A program made the position numbers and the translations under genes. 64,000 bases of DNA from CAKUFA01 sp963627465. Lineage in GTDB: Bacteria; Bacillota; Clostridia; Christensenellales; Aristaeellaceae. Positions 42,740 to 50,521 of the stretch are shown piece after piece. Each line of letters starts with the position of its first letter. Within the stretch, counting starts at the first letter, position 1. Under the pieces are notes generated by a model, which searched no databases, had not been told where the DNA came from, and saw only the letters and a list, made by a program, of their open reading frames with translations. The stretch covers positions 17,312 through 81,311 of the forward strand of contig CAVGBO010000016.1 in the NCBI GenBank assembly GCA_963627465.1, written 5' to 3'.

Positions 42740-43846
42740 ATGATGAAGAAATGGAAAGCCTTCGGCTTTGTGATGCTTTTTGCCCTTTGCACAGCTTGCA
42801 GCGCTCTGGGAGAGACGTTTACTTTCTCCCTGGTAGGCGACTGCACGGTAGGGGATCAGTGGAAATACCACGGCTACGGCGCATCCTTTACCTATAAGAT
42901 TACCCAAGCCGGTCTGGATTATCCCTTCAGCCTGGTGGCGGATCTGTTTGCCGCCGACGACCTGACCATTGCCAACTGCGAAGGCGTGTTGACCGACCGT
43001 CGCCCCGGCAGCAATGCCAAGTTTATGACACTAGGTGCGGAAACCAAGTTCGGCGAGGTTTTCAAGCTGGGCAACGTGGATGTATGCAACATTGCCAACA
43101 ACCATGCCCGTGACTTCGGCACCAACGGTCGGCAGGACACCATCGATACCCTGACGGCACTGGGCATTGGGGTCTTCGGAGACGATGTGCTCTACGAAAC
43201 CGAACTGAAAGGCGTCAAAATTGGCATCGTAGGCTACACCTATCCCATTAACAAATCCAAGATGGAACGCTATGCCGCCTCCATCCAGCAGCTGAAGGAT
43301 GACGGCTGCACCTTCATTATTGCCAGTGCTCACTGGGGCAAAGAGGAAAGCTACAACATCAATCTGGATCAGCGCACCTATGGACCTCAGCTGATTGATC
43401 TGGGTGCGGACATGGTTTACGGCCATGGTTCCCACACCTTGCAGCCCATTCAGATCTACAACGGCAAGGCCATTTTCTACAGCCTGTCCAACTTCACCTT
43501 CGGTGCCAACGCCGCCCCCAAGGACGATGACACCGCCGTGATTCAGGTTACCTACAATGTGCAGGACGACGGCACCATGGAGCTGCAGCAGATTACGGCA
43601 CTGCCCTTCAAAATGCACAACAACAAGGACTTCCGCCCCTATCCCATTGAGGATGAGGAAGGCAAGCTGCAGGTGTGGAAAAAGCTTGTGTTCTACAAGG
43701 ACAAGGATCCTGACTCCGGGCTGCCGGAAAGCTTCCTGACCACCGGCGTTGCCGTCTTCGCTGACCCCGCCACGTCCACGGATCTTCCCCTGCCTGCCAC
43801 TGAAACAGACCTGGCCACTGCCACCAATCTTCCCGAAGGAGAATGA
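42740..43846 (+). CDS. CapA family secreted metallophosphatase-like protein
   Basis: A 368-residue exported protein of the CapA/PgsA poly-gamma-glutamate family, a calcineurin-like fold. An N-terminal signal sequence ends near residue 25; a TAC-S stretch could act as a weak lipobox. Family motifs are LVGDCTVG, IANCEGVLT, CNIANNHARDFG, ASAHWGKEESYN and GHGSHTLQPIQIYNGKAIFYSLSNF. No capB or capC gene is nearby, so a capsule role is unlikely to be inferred safely; isolated CapA proteins are common in Clostridia with unknown roles. The tail is Thr/Pro-rich. It precedes surE by 3 bp. Confidence 0.9.
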   Translation: MMKKWKAFGFVMLFALCTACSALGETFTFSLVGDCTVGDQWKYHGYGASFTYKITQAGLDYPFSLVADLFAADDLTIANCEGVLTDRRPGSNAKFMTLGAETKFGEVFKLGNVDVCNIANNHARDFGTNGRQDTIDTLTALGIGVFGDDVLYETELKGVKIGIVGYTYPINKSKMERYAASIQQLKDDGCTFIIASAHWGKEESYNINLDQRTYGPQLIDLGADMVYGHGSHTLQPIQIYNGKAIFYSLSNFTFGANAAPKDDDTAVIQVTYNVQDDGTMELQQITALPFKMHNNKDFRPYPIEDEEGKLQVWKKLVFYKDKDPDSGLPESFLTTGVAVFADPATSTDLPLPATETDLATATNLPEGE

Positions 43847-43849
43847 CCT

Positions 43850-44602
43850 GTGAACATTCTGCTTGTTAATGACGATGGTATTTCCAGCCCCCATTTGCAC
43901 ATGCTTTGCCGGGCGGCCGCCGCACGGAGACATCACGTGCTTGTGTGCGCCCCCTCCACCCAGCAAAGCGGCAAAAGCTACAGTCTTACGATTTCCACGC
44001 CTTTAATGGTGACGCCTTATACCATGGAAGGAGCCGACGCCGCATGGGCAGTAGACGGCACACCGGCAGACTGTGCGCACTTGGCAGTGACTTCCTTGGC
44101 AGACGCGCCCATTGACCTGTGCATCAGCGGCATCAATCACGGGTACAATGCCGGTCTGTCCATTTACGCTTCTGGCACAGTCAGCGCAGCCCGGGATGCG
44201 GCGTTTCGAGGCATTCCTTCCATGGCACTATCTATGGAAGTTTCCACCCCGGCAGAGACCAGCCATCTCTTCGCCGAATGGGCCATTCAACTGGGTGAAC
44301 ACTTGGTGCACTCCCCTGCTCCCGCCCAGTCTGTGCTGAACGTGAACCTGCCGCCTGTTCCGATATACGAGCTGAAAGCACCCAAATTTTGCCCTCTAAA
44401 TACCGCCATGTGGCAGGACGGGTATCAGCAATGCGAGAGCCCCAGAGGCAAGACCTATTACTGGCTGAATCTTTATCAGGATGCTGCTCCTGACCCGGGC
44501 AGCGACATTGACTTGCTGGCCAAGGGTCACATTACCTGCACCTTCATCGGCCCTACGGAAACGATTTATCAGGGGTATGATGCACTACTGGAAGAATTGT
44601 GA
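43850..44602 (+). CDS. surE: 5'/3'-nucleotidase SurE
   Basis: A 250-residue cytoplasmic phosphatase acting on nucleoside monophosphates. The N-terminal LLVNDDGISSPHL carries the metal-binding Asp pair, and the SGKSYSLTIS, DGTPADCAHLA and SGINHGYNAG motifs complete the active site. It starts at a GTG with AAGGAG nine bases upstream inside the end of the preceding gene, so the two are co-transcribed. Confidence 0.93.
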   Translation: MNILLVNDDGISSPHLHMLCRAAAARRHHVLVCAPSTQQSGKSYSLTISTPLMVTPYTMEGADAAWAVDGTPADCAHLAVTSLADAPIDLCISGINHGYNAGLSIYASGTVSAARDAAFRGIPSMALSMEVSTPAETSHLFAEWAIQLGEHLVHSPAPAQSVLNVNLPPVPIYELKAPKFCPLNTAMWQDGYQQCESPRGKTYYWLNLYQDAAPDPGSDIDLLAKGHITCTFIGPTETIYQGYDALLEEL

Positions 44603-44644
44603 TTGCTTTTTCCATTTCTCCGCAAAGAAACCTTTCCAACCCCC

Positions 44645-44673
44645 TTGCGGCCATGGATACGAAGTCGTATAAT
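44645..44673 (+). promoter_or_regulatory. promoter of the SulP transporter gene
   Basis: TTGCGG (44645-44650) and a perfect TATAAT (44668-44673) are 17 bp apart, 44 bases before the start codon. Confidence 0.6.
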
Positions 44674-44717
44674 GAAAAACTGCTGCGTTCTTTGGCGCAA
44701 AATATGGAAGGGTTGGA

Positions 44718-46373
44718 GTGAAAAGCGTGCGGTATGTGCAGCTTCTCAAAAAGGAATTCAAGGGTTACAATGCAAAGAGCCTAACAGCTGATCTGCTCAG
44801 CGGCATTACGGTGGCGGCAGTTGCCCTGCCCCTGGCACTGGCCTTCGGCGTGTCCAGCGGTGCGGATGCGGCGGCAGGTCTGATTACGGCCATCATCGCC
44901 GGATTGGTCATTTCCCTGCTGTCCGGCGGTTACTACCAAATCAGCGGACCTACCGGGGCTATGGCCGCCATCCTCATGTCCGTGGTGGCGAAGTATTCCC
45001 TGCAGGGCGTGTTCATTGCCACGTTCCTGGCCGGTGTCATTCTGGTGCTGTGTGGCGTGCTGAAGCTGGGTCGGCTGACCTCCTTCATCCCCATGCCGGT
45101 GATCACGGGCTTCACCAGCGGCATTGCGGTCATCATCGCTTTGGGTCAGGTGGATAATTTCTTTGGCGTAACCAGCCAAGGGGATACTGCCATTGCCAAG
45201 CTGCTTAGCTATGGCACACTGGGGTTCTCCCCCAACTGGACGGCGGTGATCATGGGACTTGCAGTCATCCTGTTCATGGTCTTTTTCCCAAAGAAATGGA
45301 ATGCTGTGGTGCCCTCCAGTCTGATCAGCATCGTTCTTGCCACGGCTGCCGCCATGATTTTTCACCTGGATGTGAAGCCTGTCGGCACGATTCCCACCAC
45401 CCTGCTGCCGGATAATCGGCTGACCTTTGCAGGGTTGGATCTTGCCACCATTCAAGGACTGATTTCTCCCGCCTTCTCCATTGCTATTCTGGGCATGATT
45501 GAAAGCCTGCTGTGCGGCGCCAGTGCCGGACGCATGACCGGCGTTCCGCTGGACAGCGATCAGGAGCTGATTGCTCAGGGTATCGGCAACATGGTGCTGC
45601 CCTTCTTCGGCGGCATTCCTGCCACGGCAGCCATTGCACGTACCAGCGTAGCCATCAAGAGCGGCGCAAAGACCCGGCTGACCGGTGTTTTCCACGCTTT
45701 GGCACTGCTGGTGTTCATGCTGGCACTGTCCACCGTTATGAGTCAGATTCCCCTCTGTGCCCTGGCCGGTGTGCTGATGGTCACTGCCTGGCGCATGAAT
45801 GAGTGGCACGCCATCCGCTACATGATGGAGCGGAAGCTGAAGTCCAGCTTGGTCATGTTCTTTGCCACCATGATCGCCACCATCGTTTTCGACCTGACCA
45901 TTGCCATTCTCGTCGGTGTTGGGTTGGCTGTGATCTTTATGCTGGCACGGCTGAGCCACTTGGACATCCGCTATGACAAGGTGGATTGCGACCGGCTGAA
46001 CATTCAGGACGTGCACGCTCGGGAGCGTCTTGCCGGTGCCATGGTGTGCTACGTGAATGGTCCCATCATGTTTGCCAATGCCCAGGCCGTGGAGGGTATG
46101 GCTGACAAAATGAAGGATCAGCATACGGTGTTCATGTCCCTGCGTGGAGTGAGCGACATGGATATTAGTGGCGCACAGGCTATGATTCACCTGGCGGATG
46201 CGCTCCGCGCCCGGGGCACCAAGCTGATCCTGACCGGTATGCCGGAAAAGGCTAAGACCATGGCGGATCGCTGTGGACTGACAGAGGCCATCGGTGAAGA
46301 AAACTTCTATTACGGCATGGAGCGAGCCATTCTCGACTACCACGCCGCCGCTCAGCAGCAAGTAACGGATTAA
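44718..46373 (+). CDS. SulP family inorganic anion transporter with STAS domain
   Basis: A 551-residue SLC26/SulP protein. About fourteen hydrophobic segments begin with DLLSGITVAAVALPLALAFGVSSG, the family signature, and GGIPATAAIARTSVAIKSGAKTRLTG is the conserved mid-membrane region. A cytoplasmic STAS domain follows (about 435-545) with SLRGVSDMDISGAQAM. It may carry sulfate, bicarbonate or another anion. The start is GTG at 44718; a second GTG at 44727 has better spacing from GGAG and is equally possible. Confidence 0.9.
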   Translation: MKSVRYVQLLKKEFKGYNAKSLTADLLSGITVAAVALPLALAFGVSSGADAAAGLITAIIAGLVISLLSGGYYQISGPTGAMAAILMSVVAKYSLQGVFIATFLAGVILVLCGVLKLGRLTSFIPMPVITGFTSGIAVIIALGQVDNFFGVTSQGDTAIAKLLSYGTLGFSPNWTAVIMGLAVILFMVFFPKKWNAVVPSSLISIVLATAAAMIFHLDVKPVGTIPTTLLPDNRLTFAGLDLATIQGLISPAFSIAILGMIESLLCGASAGRMTGVPLDSDQELIAQGIGNMVLPFFGGIPATAAIARTSVAIKSGAKTRLTGVFHALALLVFMLALSTVMSQIPLCALAGVLMVTAWRMNEWHAIRYMMERKLKSSLVMFFATMIATIVFDLTIAILVGVGLAVIFMLARLSHLDIRYDKVDCDRLNIQDVHARERLAGAMVCYVNGPIMFANAQAVEGMADKMKDQHTVFMSLRGVSDMDISGAQAMIHLADALRARGTKLILTGMPEKAKTMADRCGLTEAIGEENFYYGMERAILDYHAAAQQQVTD

Positions 46374-46386
46374 GATTTTCCGCAAG

Positions 46387-46425
46387 CAGGCAGTCAGGTT
46401 TGTGCCGTGGCTGCCTGTTTTTTTT
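46387..46425 (+). terminator. terminator after the SulP gene
   Basis: A 10-bp stem with one G-U pair (46387-46396 with 46408-46417) and an 11-base loop is followed by eight T residues. Confidence 0.88.
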
Positions 46426-46448
46426 GATTGCAGGCATGAAATTCTTGC

Positions 46449-46477
46449 TTGACAAGCCCGGATGACGGTGCTATACT
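46449..46477 (+). promoter_or_regulatory. promoter of the MarR-degV pair
   Basis: A perfect TTGACA (46449-46454) and TATACT (46472-46477) are 17 bp apart, immediately upstream of the first palindromic operator. Confidence 0.82.
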
Positions 46478-46485
46478 CTCGTTTG

Positions 46486-46500
46486 CTTTGAAGTTCAAAG
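46486..46500 (+). promoter_or_regulatory. FabT-like operator 1 at the transcription start
   Basis: CTTTGAAGTTCAAAG is a 7-1-7 perfect palindrome that begins 9 bases after the -10, over the likely start of transcription. Its TTTGA/TCAAA arms match those of FabT operators in fatty-acid synthesis control. Confidence 0.7.
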
Positions 46501-46520
46501 CAATTTTTCTTGGGTAGATA

Positions 46521-46535
46521 CTTTGAATATCAAAG
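46521..46535 (+). promoter_or_regulatory. FabT-like operator 2 in the 5' leader
   Basis: CTTTGAATATCAAAG has 6-base arms around ATA, 35 bp centre to centre from operator 1. Its core differs at one base from the TTTGATTATCAAA core known for FabT. It overlaps the AAAGGA ribosome site, so bound protein could also block the leader. Confidence 0.7.
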
Positions 46536-46548
46536 GAATTTCACAAAC

Positions 46549-47004
46549 ATGACCACCATGGAAACGAAAATCAATGCGGTACTGGTGCACCTGTTTAACG
46601 ATGCCCTGCAGCTGGAAGAGGATACCCTGCGAAAAGCCGGTATCACCCTAACCATTCGGGAAGTGCACATTCTGGAAGCCGTATGCTCTGCCGGGGACAA
46701 CAACACCATGTCCGCCCTTGCAGGCAAGCTGCACATTACCGTAGGCTCCCTGACCGTAGCCATCAACACCTTGGAACGAAAGGGGTATGTCACTCGTCAG
46801 CGCTCCCTGCGTGATAAACGGTGCATCCATGTGCTCCCCACGGAAAAAGCACTGGAAACGGAAAAGGTGCATCAGGCTTATCACCTGAACATGACCCGTG
46901 CCATGATGACCACCGTACCTCAGGAGCAGCTGGATACGGTGCTTGCGGGATTGGAAGCAACCTGGAGTTATTTTACCGACGCTATCAAGGAGGAACATCC
47001 ATGA
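46549..47004 (+). CDS. MarR family regulator, FabT-like
   Basis: A 151-residue winged-helix repressor. The helix-turn-helix lies in TMSALAGKLHITVGSLTVAINTLERKGYV, and the wing has RQRSLRDKRCIHVLPT, the D-K-R motif of MarR proteins. The N-terminal MTTMETKINAVLVHLFNDAL helix and the two upstream operators recall FabT, which senses acyl-ACP and represses fatty acid synthesis. The frame is open to an earlier start, but that lies over the operators; the ATG at 46549 was chosen. Its TGA overlaps the degV ATG by 4 bp, so it probably controls itself and degV. Confidence 0.85.
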   Translation: MTTMETKINAVLVHLFNDALQLEEDTLRKAGITLTIREVHILEAVCSAGDNNTMSALAGKLHITVGSLTVAINTLERKGYVTRQRSLRDKRCIHVLPTEKALETEKVHQAYHLNMTRAMMTTVPQEQLDTVLAGLEATWSYFTDAIKEEHP

Positions 47005-47852
47005 TTCATATTGTTACGGACAGCATGTCCGATATATCCCAACAGGAGGCGGAAGCCTGGGGCATTACTGTCGTCCCCCTGTCCGTACGCTTCGGCGAGG
47101 AAGAGTATCTGGACGGCGTGGAAATGGACAATGTGACCTTTTTCCACCGTCTCAGTCAGGTGGCGGAACTGCCGAAAACCAGTCAGGTTCCCCCGGAGCG
47201 GTTTCAGACGGCATTCCGCCGTGTATTAGCGAACAGTGATGACGAAATTCTCTGCATTGCCGGCTCTTCCGGACTTTCCGGCACGTATCAGTCGGCTGTG
47301 CTGGCTCGTGAGATGTCCCATCAGAAAGAAAAAATCGTGATCGTAGATTCCCTCAGTGCAGCCGTGGGCGAAGCCATGCTGGTATGGGAAGCCATCCGCT
47401 GCCTGCCGCAGGCCGAAAGTGCAGCACAGCTGGCAGCCCATTTGGAAAAGTTGGTGGAACGGAATCACCTGATCGGCTGTTTCGAAGAGCTGAAATACTT
47501 GGTCATGGGCGGACGACTCCATGCCGCCCTGGGCAAAGTGGGCACGTCCCTGCACATCAAGCCGCTGCTTCGCATGACGGACGGAAAGCTGCATCAGGTT
47601 GGTTTTGTCCGCAGCCTGCCCAAAGGACGGCAATGGTACCTTGAGCGCATGAAGGAATGTCCGCCGGATCCGTCCTTCCCCATCATGATTGCCGGAGCCA
47701 TGTGCGATGAGGAAGTAGCCTTGGTGAAGGAAGCCATTGAGGCTAGCTGCATTGCTCCGGGGGCAGAAATTCTCTGCCGGCACATTGGTGCTGTGATCGG
47801 CACCTATGTAGGTCCCAACATGACCACCCTGGCATGGGTAGCAAAGGAATAA
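47001..47852 (+). CDS. DegV family fatty-acid-binding protein (FakB-like)
   Basis: A 283-residue protein of the DegV/FakB family, which holds a fatty acid for phosphorylation by FakA. Characteristic parts are IVTDSMSDISQQEA at the N-terminus, VVPLSVRFGEEEYLDGVE, KTSQVPPERF, the SSGLSGTYQSA ligand motif, VDSLSAAVGEA, and GRLHAALGKVGTSLHIKPLL. No FakA gene is in the window. The start at 47001 has AAGGAGGAAC upstream and overlaps the MarR stop. The pairing suggests regulated use of exogenous fatty acids. Confidence 0.92.
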   Translation: MIHIVTDSMSDISQQEAEAWGITVVPLSVRFGEEEYLDGVEMDNVTFFHRLSQVAELPKTSQVPPERFQTAFRRVLANSDDEILCIAGSSGLSGTYQSAVLAREMSHQKEKIVIVDSLSAAVGEAMLVWEAIRCLPQAESAAQLAAHLEKLVERNHLIGCFEELKYLVMGGRLHAALGKVGTSLHIKPLLRMTDGKLHQVGFVRSLPKGRQWYLERMKECPPDPSFPIMIAGAMCDEEVALVKEAIEASCIAPGAEILCRHIGAVIGTYVGPNMTTLAWVAKE

Positions 47853-47855
47853 CAA

Positions 47856-47903
47856 ACAAGACCGATTGTGCAGCATCAAACTGTGCAATCGGTCTTGTCA
47901 TTT
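47856..47903. terminator. bidirectional terminator between degV and the HerA-like gene
   Basis: A 13-bp perfect stem (47856-47868 with 47886-47898) has ATTTT on the right and an A-rich left flank. It stops transcription from both sides. Confidence 0.8.
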
Positions 47904-47915
47904 TCTCTATGTCGT

Positions 47916-49781
47916 TTATCGTTTTTTGCTTCCGCCAAGCATGCTGGTAATGCTGCCCATGATGCCCCGAGTGATGCTCCGGGTTACCTCTCTGCTGGCT
48001 GTGGAAATGGCCGTATTCTTGACCCGGCCAAGGACGGAATCATTGCGGCGGGCACGTTCGGCACGCTCCTCCCGCAATTCGTCTGCACGCTTGCGGCGTT
48101 CTTCTGCCAGACGTTCCTTCTCCGCCTTTTCCGCTGCCTTCCGCTGCTTTTCAGCTTCCTTGGCATCGACCGCGGATACAGCCTGCTGAGGCTGCACGGC
48201 AATGTAGTTGCCGGTAGTGGGATCAAGCTGCATGGTCATCATCCGCTGAACGTACTGCCCGGTGGTGGGGTCAAACATCATCACCGGCATCTGCTGCACC
48301 TGAGGCTGTGCCGTCTGCTGCACAGGCACCTGCAAGGTGGGCACTTGAGGCTGCTGCGCCGCATGCATTCCCGGAAGCTGACGCTGCACATAGGTGCCTG
48401 TAGCCGGGTCATACACCATGAATCCCTGAGGCTTGGTAACACTGGGTTCCTGGGTGGAAATCTGCACGGGCTGATTCATGACCGGCGCAGCCTGTGCCTT
48501 TTGGAAAGAACCGCACAGCACCTCATAGGCGCTTTCCCGATCCACCACTTCATCATACACCCCCGCAAAGGGGCTGGTTTCGATGAAGGTCTGCCGTGTC
48601 TGCGGGTCAATGGCCTTCATATAGGACTGGGGTGGCAGAATCGTGGCCCGATCCACCACACAAGGCGCACCATGCTCATCCAGGAAGGACACCAAGGCTT
48701 CCCCTGTCTTCAGGGTGCTGATGGCTTCTTCCGTGTCAAAGGCTGGGTTGGTACGGAAAGTTTGAGCAGCCACCTTCACCGCCTTCTGATCCAAAGGGGT
48801 ATAAGCACGCAGAGCATGCTGGATACGGTTGCCCAGCTGTCCCAGAACCGTCATGGGAATATCCGCCGGGGACTGGGTGACAAAATAAACCCCCACGCCC
48901 TTGGAGCGGATCAGCCGAACCACCTGCTCCACCTTTTCCAGCATGGTTTTGCTGCAATTGTTAAAGAGCAGATGTGCTTCGTCAAAGAAGAACACCATGC
49001 GAGGCTTTTCCGCATCCCCCTGCTCCGGCAGCAGCTCGTACAGCTCCGTCAGCATCCACAGCAGGAAGGTGGAATACATGGTGGGGTTATTGAATAGCTT
49101 ATCTGCTGCAAGAACGTTAATGACACCCCGGCCATCCTCATCCAGCTGCATCCAATCTGCAATGTTCAGGGCAGGCTCGCCGAAGAAAAGGTTGCCGCCC
49201 TGATCCTCCAGCACGGCCACGGCACGCTGAATGGCACCGATGGAAGCCACGGACACATTGCCGTATTGCAGGGTATAGTCTCTGGCGTGCTCGCCCAGAT
49301 AAGCAAGCATAGCCTTCAAGTCCTTCAGATCCAGCAGGAGCATGCCTTCATCATCCGCCACCCGGAAGAGGATGTTCATCACGCCGGACTGGGTATCATT
49401 CAAGCCAAGCATACGGCTCAGGAGCAGCGGTCCCATTTCCTGCACGGTAGCACGGACAGGATGCCCCTGCTCACCGTACACATCCCAAAACACGGTTGGG
49501 AATGCCTTGTACTGGAAGCTGGGCACACCGCAGGATGTCAGCCGCTGCGCCAGTCCGTCACTGTGTTCACCGGGGCGAACCATACCGCTTAAATCGCCCT
49601 TCACGTCGCTCAGGAACACAGGAACACCCATGTCCGAAAAACCTTCTGCCAGCACCTTCAGGGATACGGTTTTTCCCGTGCCCGTGGCTCCGGCAATCAG
49701 GCCATGACGGTTGGCCATTTGCGGCAGCAGACAAACCGCTTTTTCTCCCGTGCCAACCCAGATTTTCCCCTCATAAAGCAT
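47916..49781 (-). CDS. HerA-like (DUF853) P-loop ATPase
   Basis: A 621-residue FtsK/HerA-type ATPase of the DUF853 group. Walker A GATGTGKT is at residues 31-38, a FLSDVKGDLSGM segment follows, Walker B is VFFFDEAHLLF, and VYFVTQSPADIP is a sensor-like motif. The ATPase core ends near 415. A tail of about 170 residues has three degenerate repeats (VYDPATGTYVQRQL, MFDPTTGQYVQRMM, LDPTTGNYIAVQ), Gln/Pro linkers, a long Lys/Glu/Arg-rich helix and a basic Gly end. The role of DUF853 proteins is not settled; DNA translocation is presumed from fold. Confidence 0.85.
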   Translation of the reverse strand: MLYEGKIWVGTGEKAVCLLPQMANRHGLIAGATGTGKTVSLKVLAEGFSDMGVPVFLSDVKGDLSGMVRPGEHSDGLAQRLTSCGVPSFQYKAFPTVFWDVYGEQGHPVRATVQEMGPLLLSRMLGLNDTQSGVMNILFRVADDEGMLLLDLKDLKAMLAYLGEHARDYTLQYGNVSVASIGAIQRAVAVLEDQGGNLFFGEPALNIADWMQLDEDGRGVINVLAADKLFNNPTMYSTFLLWMLTELYELLPEQGDAEKPRMVFFFDEAHLLFNNCSKTMLEKVEQVVRLIRSKGVGVYFVTQSPADIPMTVLGQLGNRIQHALRAYTPLDQKAVKVAAQTFRTNPAFDTEEAISTLKTGEALVSFLDEHGAPCVVDRATILPPQSYMKAIDPQTRQTFIETSPFAGVYDEVVDRESAYEVLCGSFQKAQAAPVMNQPVQISTQEPSVTKPQGFMVYDPATGTYVQRQLPGMHAAQQPQVPTLQVPVQQTAQPQVQQMPVMMFDPTTGQYVQRMMTMQLDPTTGNYIAVQPQQAVSAVDAKEAEKQRKAAEKAEKERLAEERRKRADELREERAERARRNDSVLGRVKNTAISTASREVTRSITRGIMGSITSMLGGSKKR

Positions 49782-49819
49782 CCGTGTATCATTCCTTTCT
49801 CCCGAATCTCCATGGTTTT

Positions 49820-49848
49820 ATTGTACTATGTACGTCCTATCCCGTCAA
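49820..49848 (-). promoter_or_regulatory. promoter of the HerA-like gene
   Basis: On the minus strand TTGACG (49848-49843) and TACAAT (49825-49820) are 17 bp apart, about 40 bases before the start codon. Confidence 0.65.
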
Positions 49849-49881
49849 GGAAAATTCTGTGCAAAGGAATCCATGCATACC

Positions 49882-50379
49882 TTACGGCACATCCAGAAAG
49901 ATGGGGACTTTGCCTAGGGTAGGCACCACCTGCTGCCAGAACACATCCTGATCAAAGACCACCGTAGCCGTGTTGTCACAGGGGTGGAAGGCAATCCGCT
50001 TCGTCTGCTGCACCGCACGATCCACAACAAAAGTAATGCGGTGCTCCTCATCGTACCAAAGCCCCATGGGATTCAGGCTGCCGCTGCGAAGCTGCAGCAT
50101 ATCCATCAGGCATTCTTCCGGAGCAAAGGACAGCCGGGATACCCCCAGCATCTTGCTCACATCCGCCGTGCGGAAATGCTTGCCCGCCAAGGTCAGGTAA
50201 AGGTAAAAATCCGTCTGCTGACGATTGCATAGCAAAATGTTTTTGCAAATGGTCACGTCCGGCGCGGCAAAAGGGAGCGCAAGGCAATCCTCCATGGTGA
50301 AGGCTGCCTGATGTTCCCACACGTCATGAGGAACGCCCAGTTCATTCAGCTTGGCCAACACTGCGGCTTTGTTGGACAC
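49882..50379 (-). CDS. YbaK/ProX-type aminoacyl-tRNA deacylase (PrdX-like)
   Basis: A 165-residue stand-alone editing domain that hydrolyses mischarged Ala- or Cys-tRNA(Pro). Family signs are KLNELGVPHDVWEHQAAFTMED, the conserved lysine in TICKNILLCN, and SGSLNPMGLWYD, which matches the P/S-G-S-x-x-P-x-G-L motif of ProXp-ala/PrdX proteins. The frame is open upstream to 50583, but the GTG at 50379 has AAGGAG seven bases before it and the usual N-terminus. It is transcribed divergently from pfkA. Confidence 0.85.
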   Translation of the reverse strand: MSNKAAVLAKLNELGVPHDVWEHQAAFTMEDCLALPFAAPDVTICKNILLCNRQQTDFYLYLTLAGKHFRTADVSKMLGVSRLSFAPEECLMDMLQLRSGSLNPMGLWYDEEHRITFVVDRAVQQTKRIAFHPCDNTATVVFDQDVFWQQVVPTLGKVPIFLDVP

Positions 50380-50449
50380 GGAGACTCCTTCTTTCTTGGG
50401 GAGGAATGGCATTTCGGTGGCATATAAGCACAAAAAATCCATTCTTCTC

Positions 50450-50478
50450 TTTTCAATTATGTTCCCGCATGCTATAAT
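50450..50478 (+). promoter_or_regulatory. promoter of pfkA
   Basis: TTTTCA (50450-50455) and a perfect TATAAT (50473-50478) are 17 bp apart, followed by a GGAGG ribosome site and a T-rich stretch before the GTG start. Confidence 0.65.
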
Positions 50479-50521
50479 AAAACTGCTGGGTGCTTGAATC
50501 AAGTGGAGGAGGCGTTTTTTT

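Noticed and set aside
42740..44602. Capsule (poly-gamma-glutamate) synthesis locus
   Set aside because: Only a CapA-like gene is present; no CapB or CapC homologue is near, and the partner gene is surE.
46510..46548. Earlier start of the MarR regulator
   Set aside because: The extra residues would be encoded over the second operator and the ribosome site, and they do not belong to the family fold.
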